Shown here in pieces: positions 8,063-18,000 of a DNA stretch of 64,000 bases. The number at the start of each line of letters is the position of its first letter. Positions within the stretch are counted from its first letter, which is position 1. Source of the stretch: Nitrospira sp. (GTDB lineage: Bacteria; Nitrospirota; Nitrospiria; Nitrospirales; Nitrospiraceae). The notes beneath the pieces are model-generated. The model was not told the DNA's origin. It did no database searches and worked only from the letters and a program-made list of their open reading frames with translations. Where the stretch lies: the NCBI GenBank assembly GCA_030123605.1, contig CP126123.1:3625237-3689236 (forward strand), read 5' to 3'. A program made the translations under genes and the position numbers.

Positions 8063-11000
8063 ATGCCCCCCTCGCCCCCCGCAAGTTCTGCGCGACGTTC
8101 GTATCCCTGGTTGCCTCTGTTGATCGTGTGTATGACCATCGTAGCCTTCGTCATCGGCGTGGTGATGCTTCGATCGATCGAGGTGCGGATGGTCGAGGCG
8201 ACTGGAGAAAACCTGACGTTGGCGGCGTCCGAAATCGCGGACAAGCTCGATCGGCTTCTATTCGAGCGCCATGGCGATGTGCGCATGCTGGCCCGTGCGC
8301 TTTCCGGGCAACCTTTCGACAAGAGATCGATCGGCGAATATCTGGACTGGATGAAACGCACCTATGCCCCCGTCTACCTCTGGTTGGGTGTGACGGATAG
8401 CCAGGGACGCATGGTCGCGGCGACGGACCAGTCCCTCATCGGTCAGGATTACGGTCGGAGCGGGTGGTTCGAAGGGGTGCGGCAGACCGGTGCGGTACGG
8501 GTCGATGAAGTCGAAACACATGAACCCAATCGTAAGATCGAATCGATCGCCTTTACCTCTCCCATCGTCGGAACCAAAGGCGAGTTCCTTGGAGTCGTCA
8601 CGACCCGCATCGGGCTGCAGAGGCTCGAAGAGGTGCTCACTGAAACGATACGCAAGATACAACAGAGCAATGGGGCGGGAGGGCCCTTCGAGTATCAATT
8701 CTTGACCAAAGAAGGTGTCATCTTCGTAGATTCGGCGCTCTCCGGTATCGACCGGGTCAATCTGAAGCAGGTCGGTCTGCCGTCGGCGGTGTTGAGCGGG
8801 ACCGGTAAGCCCGGCTATGTCGAGGAAGAGCATGCACGACGGCACATGCCGGTCGTCACGGGGTACGCCCGAACACAGGGATACAGCGACTATCTCGGTT
8901 TTCAGTGGACGATTCTCCTGCGGTTGGATCGCGACGTCATTTTATTGCCGATCCGGGCCATGATGTGGAAGCTGGGGATTGCAGGCGTGGTGGTGTGGCT
9001 TCCGATGGTGGGGTTGCTGCTGTGGGCCACCGGGCAGTTGCGTCGTGAATATCGACAGGCGCAACAGGAAAGTGAATGGGCCCGCGCGGCGGAGGCGGCA
9101 CTGTTGCAAAGCCAAGAACGAAACCGCGTCATCGTCGATACGGCGCTGGATGCCGTCATCTCCATGGATGCGGCCGGCATCATTACGGATTGGAACGCCC
9201 AGGCGGCCAACATTTTCGGATGGCAGCGGGAGGAAGCTCTCGGCCACCGCGTATCGGAGACAGTGATTCCCTCTCGCGATCGAGAGACGCATGAGCAGGG
9301 GTTGCGCCATTTCTTGGAGACGGGAGAGGGGGCGATCCTCAACCGCCGGATCGAAATGCTGGCCTGCCATCGTGACGGCCACGAGTTCCCCGTCGAAATC
9401 ACCATTTCCCCGGCCAGGCTCGGCGATGCCTATATCTTCAGCGCGTTCGTGAGGGATATCACCGCCCGGAAGCGCACGGAACGTCAGCTGGCGTCGCAGT
9501 ATGCCGTCACGCGGGTGCTGGCGGAGTCCCGCACGTTGGAAGAAGCCGGTCCCAAGATCCTGCAGGCGATTTGTGAGAGTTTGGAATGGGAATTGGGCGT
9601 GTTCTGGCGGCTGGATCGCCAGGGAAGCGTGCTGCGTTGTCTCGAAGTCTGGCAATCTCCCGGTTTGAACGCGGAAGAATTTGTCGTGGCCACGTGGCAA
9701 CATGCGTTTGCCCTCGGCAAGGGGCTCCCGGGGCGCATCTGGCAGGGCGGGCAGCCGACCTGGATCATGGATGTGGCACAGGAGTCGAATTTCCCCCGTG
9801 CCGACACTGCCGCGAAAGTGGGCCTACACGGCGCGTTCGGATTTCCCGTGCGGGTCGGCACCGAGGTCGAAGGGGTCATCGAACTGTTCCGGCGTGAGAT
9901 CAAGGAGCCGGATGAACAGTTGTTGAAAATGGTGGCCGACGTAGGCCTCAAGATCGGACAGTTCGGCGAGCGGGCGCGGGCCGAGGATGCGCTCCGACGT
10001 ACGGAAGTCCAACTCCAACAATCTCAGAAGATGGAGGCCGTCGGACGACTGGCCGGCGGGGTTGCCCATGATTTCAACAACATGTTGACCGTCATTCGCG
10101 GGTATAGCGAATTGGTCTTGAGTCGTTTGGCTCCGACCGATGGGTTCCGGAAGGAACTGGAAGAAGTGAAGAAGGCGGCCGATCGCGCCTCCGGCCTCAC
10201 CGGGCAACTGCTGGCGTTCAGCCGCCGGCAATTCATCGCCCCCAAGGTGTTGGACCTGAACGCGGTCATCCACAACATGGAAGGGATGTTGCGGCGTCTG
10301 TTGGGCGAGGACATCGTCGAGCTGTGCACGGTTTTGGATCCTGATGTGGGGCAATTGAAGGCCGACCCCGGTCAGGTGGAACAGGTGATTATGAACCTCG
10401 CGGTGAATGCCCGTGATGCCATGCCGAGCGGAGGCCGCCTGACGGTGGAGACCAGCAATGTGCAGTTCGGGAGCCGGAGAAACCGCCCACCGATGGGAGC
10501 CGAACCCGGTTCCTATATCGCGTTGGTCGTGCGCGATACGGGCCATGGCATGGACGAAGAGACACAGTCACATATCTTCGAACCGTTTTTCACCACCAAA
10601 GAAAAGGGGAAGGGCACGGGACTCGGACTGTCGACCGTCTATGGGATCGTCAAGCAGAGCGGCGGGTTTATCGAGGTGGAGAGCAAGCCTGGACGTGGAG
10701 CGACCTTCAAGATTTTCTTCCCACGGGTGGATGGGGCCGCCCGGGGAACCGAGTCGGCCTCAGTCGGCGGTGACCCGATCAAGGGACGGGAAACGGTTTT
10801 GCTGGTGGAAGACGAACCGGGTGTCCGCCGGCTGGTGAATGAAACACTCCGGTTGCACGGGTATACAGTGTTGGAGGCGCGGCATGGGATCGAAGCGCTC
10901 TTGACCGGCGCCAAACACCTTGGGCCGATCCACCTACTGCTCACCGACGTGGTCATGCCGCAAATGAGTGGTCCGGAAGTCGCCGAAAAACTGGCGACGG

Positions 11001-11164
11001 TGCGTCCGGAGGTCAAGGTGCTGTATATGTCCGGTTACCCGGACCATCCTGCCTTTTCCAAAGGCGGGGTCGATACGGAGCATTCGTTCTTGCAAAAACC
11101 CTTCACCCCCAGCACCCTTGCCCAGAAGGTTCGCGAAGTGCTCGACGGCTCAAAAGTCGCTTGA
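8063..11164 (+). CDS. hybrid sensor histidine kinase (Cache-PAS-GAF-HisKA-HATPase-REC)
   Basis: The ATG at 8063 gives 1033 residues. Domains in order: TM1 (about 17-37); periplasmic double-Cache sensor (about 45-290); TM2 (about 300-322); PAS (about 345-460, VIVDTALDAVISMDAAGII); GAF (about 480-620); HisKA with phospho-acceptor H669 in GGVAHDFNN; HATPase_c with N box NLAVNARDAM, G1 DTGHGMDEE and G2 GKGTGLGLS; and a C-terminal receiver with D962 in TDVVMPQMSG and the switch lysine in LQKPFTP. This is a membrane-bound hybrid kinase that passes phosphate from its own His to its own Asp. No separate output regulator is adjacent. It is translationally coupled to the upstream YkgJ-DUF2156 gene (2 bp). 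The ligand is unknown. Confidence 0.93.
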   Translation: MPPSPPASSARRSYPWLPLLIVCMTIVAFVIGVVMLRSIEVRMVEATGENLTLAASEIADKLDRLLFERHGDVRMLARALSGQPFDKRSIGEYLDWMKRTYAPVYLWLGVTDSQGRMVAATDQSLIGQDYGRSGWFEGVRQTGAVRVDEVETHEPNRKIESIAFTSPIVGTKGEFLGVVTTRIGLQRLEEVLTETIRKIQQSNGAGGPFEYQFLTKEGVIFVDSALSGIDRVNLKQVGLPSAVLSGTGKPGYVEEEHARRHMPVVTGYARTQGYSDYLGFQWTILLRLDRDVILLPIRAMMWKLGIAGVVVWLPMVGLLLWATGQLRREYRQAQQESEWARAAEAALLQSQERNRVIVDTALDAVISMDAAGIITDWNAQAANIFGWQREEALGHRVSETVIPSRDRETHEQGLRHFLETGEGAILNRRIEMLACHRDGHEFPVEITISPARLGDAYIFSAFVRDITARKRTERQLASQYAVTRVLAESRTLEEAGPKILQAICESLEWELGVFWRLDRQGSVLRCLEVWQSPGLNAEEFVVATWQHAFALGKGLPGRIWQGGQPTWIMDVAQESNFPRADTAAKVGLHGAFGFPVRVGTEVEGVIELFRREIKEPDEQLLKMVADVGLKIGQFGERARAEDALRRTEVQLQQSQKMEAVGRLAGGVAHDFNNMLTVIRGYSELVLSRLAPTDGFRKELEEVKKAADRASGLTGQLLAFSRRQFIAPKVLDLNAVIHNMEGMLRRLLGEDIVELCTVLDPDVGQLKADPGQVEQVIMNLAVNARDAMPSGGRLTVETSNVQFGSRRNRPPMGAEPGSYIALVVRDTGHGMDEETQSHIFEPFFTTKEKGKGTGLGLSTVYGIVKQSGGFIEVESKPGRGATFKIFFPRVDGAARGTESASVGGDPIKGRETVLLVEDEPGVRRLVNETLRLHGYTVLEARHGIEALLTGAKHLGPIHLLLTDVVMPQMSGPEVAEKLATVRPEVKVLYMSGYPDHPAFSKGGVDTEHSFLQKPFTPSTLAQKVREVLDGSKVA

Positions 11165-11283
11165 AGGGTGGCCGGCGGATGCAGGGGCACTTGTTACGCC
11201 CGGTAGAAGCTTGAACTTCCGGTTCGTTTCCGTTTATCGTGGCGGTTCGTACAGGCTATTCACAACAGATCAGGGATAACGGA

Positions 11284-12123
11284 ATGAACGAGGAGCGAAC
11301 TGTTTCGGCTCCGAAAGGGCAGGAACATGATATCGATCGCTATCGGATCGAACGCGAACCCTTCTACGCCGAAGTTCGGGGCGAGGTCGGGCTCTTCACG
11401 ATTGCGGCTCGGAATCACATGCCGGTCATGCTCAAGGGGCCGACGGGTTGCGGAAAAACGCGGTTCGTCCAACACATGGCCCATCGCCTGGGCCGCCCGC
11501 TCATTACCGTGGCCTGCCATGAAGACCTCACTGCATCCGATCTCGTCGGCCGTTATCTGTTGAAGGGACAGGAGACGGTCTGGATGGACGGTCCGCTCAC
11601 CCTCGGCGTCAAGCAGGGGGCCATCGTCTATTTGGACGAGATCGTCGAGGCGCGGAAGGACACGACCGTCATCATCCATCCGTTGAGCGACCACCGACGT
11701 CTCCTGCCGATCGAAAAGAAGGGGCAGGTGATCGAAGCGGTCGAAGACTTCATGCTGGTCATTTCCTACAATCCCGGCTACCAGAGCATTCTGAAAGACC
11801 TCAAACAGAGCACCAAGCAGCGGTTCATGGCGATCGAGTTCGACTATCCCTTGCCGGACATCGAGAGTCGGGTCGTGGCGCACGAAGCCGACGTGAGCAT
11901 CGAGGTTGCGCAGCGGCTCGTCAAGGTCGCCGAGAAGGTCAGAAATCTCAAAAACCATGGACTGGAAGAAGGCGTGAGCACCAGATTGCTGATCTATGCG
12001 GCGACGTTGATCAAGCAAGGCGTTTCGGCCGACCGGGCTTGCGAAGTCGCCATCGCCCGTCCGATCACCGACGACCAGGATATGCTGCGCAGCATCGTCG
12101 AAGTCGTGAAGGCGATTTTCTGA
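11284..12123 (+). CDS. CbbQ/NirQ/NorQ-family AAA+ ATPase
   Basis: The start is taken at ATG 11284 (279 residues). It has Walker [11 protein letters not shown], Walker B IVYLDEI, a sensor-1 region [11 protein letters not shown] and the CbbQ C-terminal domain. MoxR-type CbbQ/NorQ ATPases act with a VWA partner (CbbO or NorD) to remodel and activate enzymes such as Rubisco or nitric oxide reductase. The matching NorD-like VWA protein is encoded about 3 kb downstream at 15054-18086, with four unrelated genes in between. No cbbL or norB is visible, so the client enzyme is unknown. Confidence 0.88.
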   Translation: MNEERTVSAPKGQEHDIDRYRIEREPFYAEVRGEVGLFTIAARNHMPVMLKGPTGCGKTRFVQHMAHRLGRPLITVACHEDLTASDLVGRYLLKGQETVWMDGPLTLGVKQGAIVYLDEIVEARKDTTVIIHPLSDHRRLLPIEKKGQVIEAVEDFMLVISYNPGYQSILKDLKQSTKQRFMAIEFDYPLPDIESRVVAHEADVSIEVAQRLVKVAEKVRNLKNHGLEEGVSTRLLIYAATLIKQGVSADRACEVAIARPITDDQDMLRSIVEVVKAIF

Positions 12124-12151
12124 TCACGTTCTCCGGCGTGATGCGTCGAAA

Positions 12152-12505
12152 TTGCCTCTCAGGAACTCCGTGACCAGTTCCGATACTTCGCGAGAGCACT
12201 CCACCGCGACAGGGAAACAGGCCGTTCGTGCGATACCAGGCGGGGTCGCGATCTCGGTGCACGTGCAGCCCAGAGCTTCCCGCACTGAATGTGCAGGTCT
12301 CCATGGTGACGCCCTCAAGGTCCGTGTGGCCGCGCCGCCGAGTGATGGGGCCGCCAATGACGAATTGTGCCGATTCCTTGCCCGCCGCTGTGACGTCCCG
12401 CTCAAGGCCATAGAAATTCTCGCGGGGACAGGCAGCAGGCGGAAACGTCTGTTTGTGAAGGGGCGATCCGTCGAGCAGGTGTGCGAGCGCCTTGGGATCG
12501 AATGA
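12152..12505 (+). CDS. DUF167 (YggU-like) protein
   Basis: A TTG at 12152 gives 117 residues; a GTG at 12170 is an alternative start. The core AISVHVQPRASRTECAG, LKVRVAAPPSDGAAN and the final RRKRLFVKG are diagnostic of the DUF167 family, whose function is unknown in bacteria. It starts 28 bp after the CbbQ stop and its stop overlaps an in-frame ATG at 12502 of the next reading frame, so it is probably co-transcribed with the downstream lipoprotein. Confidence 0.85.
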   Translation: MPLRNSVTSSDTSREHSTATGKQAVRAIPGGVAISVHVQPRASRTECAGLHGDALKVRVAAPPSDGAANDELCRFLARRCDVPLKAIEILAGTGSRRKRLFVKGRSVEQVCERLGIE

Positions 12506-12516
12506 GAGGGAAACGG

Positions 12517-12969
12517 ATGGCAAGGTGGTGGTGTCATAAACGTGTCCGATCGTCCGGGGTTCTGATCTTCCTGGCCGTGGTCGGTCTGGCTGCCTGTGCG
12601 GGGCCCGAGCCCATTCTCAAGTCCAATGCCAAATTGCAACTGTACGGCAAGGAAGCCGCTGAGCGTGAGGTGGCGCTGTGCAGTCTGAAGGCCGAGCGTG
12701 CGGGCCTGCACCATGGAACCAACCGGAGCGGGAATGCGGGTGCCGGCGCTACACTGGGGGTCATCGGAGGGGCGGCGGTGGGGGCCTCCACCGGATTGAT
12801 CGGCGGCCCCACGGGCGTGGCGATCGGGGCGGCGGCGGGCGGGGCGGTCGGCGGTCTGTTGGGGCTTCTCGCCGGTACCTATAAGACGTTGGAGCCGCAG
12901 CAGGATTATGCGGCGTTCGTGGAACGTTGCTTGAAAGAAAAGGGCTACGAGACAGCCGGTTGGCAGTAG
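12517..12969 (+). CDS. glycine-zipper lipoprotein
   Basis: The ATG at 12517 follows the purine-rich GAGAGGG and gives a 150-residue protein with an N-terminal signal peptide and a lipobox LAAC near residue 28. Residues 75-120 are a glycine-zipper region (GATLGVIGGAAVGAS, GVAIGAAAGGAVGG) of the kind that inserts in membranes, as in SlyB/17-kDa-antigen-like outer-membrane lipoproteins. An earlier ATG at 12502 is possible but gives a longer charged N-region. It likely resides in the outer membrane; its role is unknown. Confidence 0.8.
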   Translation: MARWWCHKRVRSSGVLIFLAVVGLAACAGPEPILKSNAKLQLYGKEAAEREVALCSLKAERAGLHHGTNRSGNAGAGATLGVIGGAAVGASTGLIGGPTGVAIGAAAGGAVGGLLGLLAGTYKTLEPQQDYAAFVERCLKEKGYETAGWQ

Positions 12970-13106
12970 CGTTGTCGGCAGCGGAAGGTGCGGCCTTCCT
13001 CAGGATGGGAATGCGGTGGTTAGGTTTAGCAGGATGCGGAAAAACTCTTTTCGACCTCTGAACTCGCCACAGGCATCGAGGTCTCAGACGACAACGGATA
13101 GCCACA

Positions 13107-13228
13107 GGATGCTTAAAAAGGCCGTCCAGCAAGGCCGCAGTGAGCGAAGAGGCGAGGCGTACGCGTGTCGGTACGGTGAGCCTCTGAGCGAGGCGAGAAC
13201 GCCGCTGGCGGACTTTTTCAGCATCTTG
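13107..13228. repeat. imperfect inverted-repeat element in intergenic region
   Basis: The left arm at 13107-13130 (GGATGCTTAAAAAGGCCGTC, then CAGC) and the right arm at about 13204-13227 (GCTGGCGGACTTTTTCAGCA, then TCTT) are imperfect reverse complements that enclose about 75 bp of GC-rich sequence. The right arm abuts the stop codon of the M28 peptidase. The structure fits a small non-autonomous palindromic repeat (REP/MITE type) or a bidirectional terminator. Only one copy is visible in this window. Confidence 0.5.
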
Positions 13229-14476
13229 TTAGAACAGGAAACAGCCGGAATAATCAGCCAACAGGCACTGGAGGCGGATCGAGATCCGCTCCAGCCGCTC
13301 CAACTGCTGTGGCGTCGGCGACGAATGGTCGACGTTGCGCAGCCATTCGGCATCCTGCCTCAACTTGGACAGCGACCATCGTGATGTGCCAGGGATCAGG
13401 CTGTCCGTTTGCGACGCCTGTTCGATGATCGTGCGGAATGCCGCCACTTCATCGGTAAACTCCAGGTGCTGTGCGTCGAATGTATAGGGTGCCTCGTCTT
13501 GATCGATCAGAACGAAGAGGCGTCGCAGCCATTTGGTGGTTGCGGCCATCCGCTCGTAATGCAGGCTTCCGGTGACATCCCGTGGAGTATGGTACCGGGG
13601 GGTACGAGCGGCTGAGAGAAAAAGAAAGGGCACGTGATGGTTGCGAAAGACATCGTAATCGCTGAATGCTTTATGTCCGCGACCGGGAATTTCTTCAACG
13701 AGATGAATCCCCACCGGTAAGACGGTGAGCGGCGGCCCCACCAGTTCCTTCACCCGTCGATACAGGCCTGGGCTTTTTTCTGCGCCTATGGCAAAGATCG
13801 AATTCTTCAGCGGGTCCCACTGGACCCCGCCCATGAGGTCCATGATGACCACGGCCTGGAAGTCGGCCGGGCTGCCGATTTCTATCGGCAGGTGATGGAA
13901 GAAAAACTGCGATCCCATTTCCGCGGTTCCGAAGTAGGGAGATTCCTCGCTGTTGAAGGCCACAAAGAGGATTCCGTGGTTGGAGAGGCGCGTCATCTGT
14001 CGAGCCGTTTCAATCAGAATGGCGATTGAGGAGGCATTGTCGTCCGCGCCGAGATAGGGGCCGCCGAGATGGTCATAGTGGGCGCCGATCAGGATCCATC
14101 GGGAGGCCTCCGAGGAAGGGTCTGCCGGTACGATGCCGATCAGGTTGTCACCGATCCGGGCAGAGATCGGCTGTCGATACCCGCCGAGGGAAGGGAGTGG
14201 CTGCAGGCCGACCGCCCGAAACTGGTCTTCAATGTATTGGGCGGCTAGACGGTTTCCCGCTGAGCCCGGTCGCCTGCCAGCCAACTCAGAGCCTGCTAAC
14301 AATGCCACGTGGCTGTGGAGGCGTTGAGCGGAGGCTGTGGCAACCGGCAAGGTCCTGGGATCGACCGCCTCCATCGTGCTGAGACAGCCGGTGGCGGAGA
14401 GACATGCTACGAGGGGCAGGGCTGAGAGCCCGAAAGAGATGAAGACGTTCCGATCCGGTCGGATAGCTGGGATCAC
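13229..14476 (-). CDS. M28-family metallopeptidase, putative lipoprotein
   Basis: The 415-residue protein begins with a signal sequence and a lipobox-like ATGC near residue 31. The M28 aminopeptidase zinc ligands are visible: GAHYDHLG (first His), GADDNASS (bridging Asp with its following pattern), FNSEES (Glu-Glu catalytic/metal pair) and a later VIMDLMGG Asp. It should be an exported, membrane-anchored zinc exopeptidase acting on peptides in the periplasm. Its start overlaps the stop of the upstream FTR-like gene by 4 bp (ATGA). Confidence 0.87.
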   Translation of the reverse strand: MIPAIRPDRNVFISFGLSALPLVACLSATGCLSTMEAVDPRTLPVATASAQRLHSHVALLAGSELAGRRPGSAGNRLAAQYIEDQFRAVGLQPLPSLGGYRQPISARIGDNLIGIVPADPSSEASRWILIGAHYDHLGGPYLGADDNASSIAILIETARQMTRLSNHGILFVAFNSEESPYFGTAEMGSQFFFHHLPIEIGSPADFQAVVIMDLMGGVQWDPLKNSIFAIGAEKSPGLYRRVKELVGPPLTVLPVGIHLVEEIPGRGHKAFSDYDVFRNHHVPFLFLSAARTPRYHTPRDVTGSLHYERMAATTKWLRRLFVLIDQDEAPYTFDAQHLEFTDEVAAFRTIIEQASQTDSLIPGTSRWSLSKLRQDAEWLRNVDHSSPTPQQLERLERISIRLQCLLADYSGCFLF

Positions 14477-14919
14477 GGCTGTGACGAGCGCTCTTCCGTC
14501 GTCGAGGAGACGGGTTCCTTCGGTGCCATCGGAAGCGCCTTATGCCGGAGTGCGCGACCCTTGTCCGGAGTGGGATCGGTGATGAGGCCGTAACATTGAC
14601 GGCCCTCGTGGTCCTCGGGCAAGTACTCGGTGATCGGCATACCGTCTTCCCGGACGAAGAGCAGACAATGGCAATACTTATAGATCTGCATCTCATCGCA
14701 GGCACACATCCACCGCCGCAACTTGGCTTCGGCCTGTTTATCAGGATAAAAGTTGCAGGGACAGAGGGGTTTGCCCAGCTCGTCGATGTGGGCGGCGAGA
14801 CCCTGCACGACGGCATTGGTGACGGCCTGGTTTGGGTGCATGGCCGTCCCGCTCTTTTCCGCAAAGCCCTTCACATACTTCCACATCTTGTCGAGGCTTT
14901 CTTTGCTCGGCTCAGCCAT
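14473..14919 (-). CDS. ferredoxin-thioredoxin reductase catalytic (beta) subunit-like protein
   Basis: From ATG 14919 the product has 148 residues. The catalytic signature CPC-x16-CPC-x8-CHC of FTR beta is present with exact spacing, except that the middle motif is CAC. These residues bind a 4Fe-4S cluster and the active-site disulfide that passes electrons from ferredoxin to thioredoxin. No FTR alpha subunit is adjacent; many non-phototrophic FTR-like proteins also lack it. The C-terminal 30 residues are Ser/Glu/Pro-rich and look disordered. It is divergent from the NorD-like gene (134 bp gap) and coupled to the M28 peptidase. Confidence 0.85.
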   Translation of the reverse strand: MAEPSKESLDKMWKYVKGFAEKSGTAMHPNQAVTNAVVQGLAAHIDELGKPLCPCNFYPDKQAEAKLRRWMCACDEMQIYKYCHCLLFVREDGMPITEYLPEDHEGRQCYGLITDPTPDKGRALRHKALPMAPKEPVSSTTEERSSQP

Positions 14920-15053
14920 CCGCTCCCCCACGTGAGATCTACAGAGTAATTCTCTGTCTGTTTGCGCGTCTGTCTGATCGTGAGGTCCACAGTTTACAAG
15001 CGAAATTGTGTCCTTTACAATCCACAACTTCCTTCAAAAGAACTGTGTACCTT

Positions 15054-18000
15054 ATGGCGCTGGGGCGTTCCTCTCAACAATTGTGTGATCGGTTGTCCGG
15101 CCAACTGGGGCAGGATTTCGCCGGAGCAATGGTCGAGGCCATTGCCGGATCGGCCGCCAGGGCCGACACGCTTGATGCGATATGGCTGTTGCTCGACGAA
15201 CTGACGAAGCAGGCGCCGAAGGCCGCCGGGAGCGCCATCGAGGCGCTGGCGGATATGCAACGGCGGGGACTGCTGGCCGATGTCCTCCCATGGCTCGATC
15301 TCGGAACGGCGATCGCGGCTGATTCTGGCGCCTTGGCATTGAGATTTTTCAGGGAGAGTCCGCTGTTGTTGGGACTCCTCGATCCTCCGAAACGGTCGGT
15401 TGTGTTGGAGAACGGGTTAGAATTGGCCGATTGCAGTGCCAATGTCGCGGTCGAATTCATCCGGATCGCTCCCGAGCTGGTCGAAGTGCTGCCTTCGGCG
15501 GATTGGCACAGCTGGATGGACTTGGCCTGTGATTTGGCGGAAACCGATTTCGCCTTGGCGATGGAATATATCAGGCAGATTCCTTCGATCGCTCCGTTCC
15601 TGACCCTTGCAAGTGTCCGGCCCTGGGTGCAGTTCGGGATGAAACTGATCGTCGAAAATAGTTTGGGCAAACCGGACTATTTGGGCGCCTTGGAGTTTTT
15701 CAGAACGAGTCCGGCCATCCTGGCGGATCTGCCCGAGCAGACCCAGCGGAACGAGGTGATTCGCTTAGGCGCGCAGCTGGCGGAGCGATCGCCGGAGGCC
15801 GGTATTGCCTTGTTGTCGGAGGCTCCCGCGATTCTCCGACGGTTTCCCACAGACGAATGGCGGACCCAGGTATTTCGGTACGGTCTGCTGGTGGCGGAAC
15901 GAGATGCCGAGACTGCGCTGGCCTATGTCCGACGCTGTCCGGAATTGGTGACCTTGATCGGGTCCGGCGAAGAGGCACGGCAGAAATTCCAATCCTGGTT
16001 CGCTTCCGGCATGGAGGTGCTGGAGTACAGTCTGGACGCGGGCCGAGCCTATTTCGCGATGGAAACGGAGAAGGCCCTGGGTGCTGTGTCTCAAGCCATG
16101 AGCGGCGTGCCGTTGCGACAGATTACCCGGCGGGTGAAACTCTTTGCGCAGGCGCTCTGTGGGCGCGATCTACGTATCCATGGTCTGCCGGATTCGCTGG
16201 AGTCGGCTCAACCGATGGTTCGTGCCACAGTGAGCGAAGACGGCCGGGGTATCGGGTTGCCGTCGATCGTCCGGCGCTATTCGACGTTCGATGAGAATGT
16301 GCGTCTCTATATGGTGATGGCGGCCCATGAGGCCGGACATCTGGAGTTTGGGACGTTCGACCTTCCTATCGCCCACGTACGGGACCTGGACGAGGATCTC
16401 GTGCGGCGCTACGGGCGTCCCACCTCGAAAGAGCTCAGAACCTTGGGGGATCTATTTGCGCGTTACCCCCAGCCCGGTCTGATCCGCGACCTTTGGGCCC
16501 TGGTCGAGGATGCCAGGGTCGAATATCTATTGCGTGCTGAATATCCGGGGTTGAGTCGGGACTTGGCGCTGATCGCGAAGGATGCAACGGCGGTCCGGAG
16601 CCTGTCCCATGGGATGACCGTGCGAGAAATGATCGTCGATCAGCTGCTGCTCCTCACCACCGCCGATGCGGAGCCGGTGACGGTGTCCGACGTCGTGAAG
16701 GGCGAGGTGGAGCAACTGTGGGCGATCTGTCGGGCGATTTTCCACCAGACGGCGACCGCCGAGGAGGCCGTGCGCTTGGCCGACCGCCTCTACATGCGCC
16801 TGGACGAGCTGCTGGTTATCCGACGAGAAACTGTCCCGACTCAGGATGAATCGGAGGCTCAGGAGCAATCGATCCCTGCGCCGAGATCGTCGGAGGATCT
16901 TTCGGACCGGTACCGTCCGATGGACAATTGGGACTATCGCGGCGCGATGGACCCCGATTTGGTGCGGGACCGGACCGAATCTCCTCCTGAACAGAAAGCC
17001 GCCTCAGGCCATGGCGACAGCGAGGGCGCCGGCTTGACCGGTGATTCCGGAGGCTCGTCCGGAGCGGGAACGGCTCGCTCGCAACAGGCCTCACAAGACG
17101 TGCTGGTTCCTGGGCGCCGCCAGCCGTCGCTCGTGGAGGAACTGCTGGCGGTTGAGGGGGAAGGGCCGACAATCAAGGACGAACCGGTCGGGACCGAGAA
17201 GACAGTTCGCTATCGCGAATGGGATACCGCCATCCAGGACTACCGGATGAACTGGTGCCGGGTGGTGGAGCGCGAGGCGGTCGAGGGGTCATCCGATTTC
17301 GTGGAGGAAACCTTAGCGACGCAACGGGGAACGGTCGGCCTGTTGCGGCGGTATTTTGAAAGCCTGCGCCCTCCCGGACTTCGCCGTCTTTCCGGTCAAC
17401 TCGACGGTGAAGACCTGGATATGGATGCGGTCGTCGGTCGATTGGCGGATCTTGCGGCAGGTATCGAGCCGTCGGAGCGGATCTATGTGCGGCGCGAGAA
17501 GCGGGAACGGGAGGTCGCCGTCGCATTTTTGGTGGATCTGAGTGGCTCGACCAGCCGCCGGGTCGGAGAGGGCCAGCGTATCATCGACATCGAAAAGCAG
17601 GGTTTGGTGCTCTTATGCGAAGCCATCTCGGCGATCGGGGACCAGTTCGCCCTATACGGTTATTCTGGCCAGGGACGGCAGCAAGTGGAGTTCATCGTCG
17701 TGAAGGAATTCGATGAACCGGTGACCGGACGGGCGGGAGCCAAATTGGGGGGGATGGCCCCCTTGCAGCAGAATCGGGACGGTGCCGCCATTCGCCATGC
17801 GATGCGCAAGCTCCTTGCCCGCAGGGCGAAGACGCGAATCCTGGTGGTACTCAGCGACGGTCGGCCGTTGGATGATGGCTACAAGGATGACTATTCGCTG
17901 GAAGACACGCGCATGGCTCTTCGGGAGGCTCGCGCGGCAGGGATCGAACCGGTCTGTGTCACGATCGACAAGCAGGCGGATCCCTACCTGCGTCGGATGT

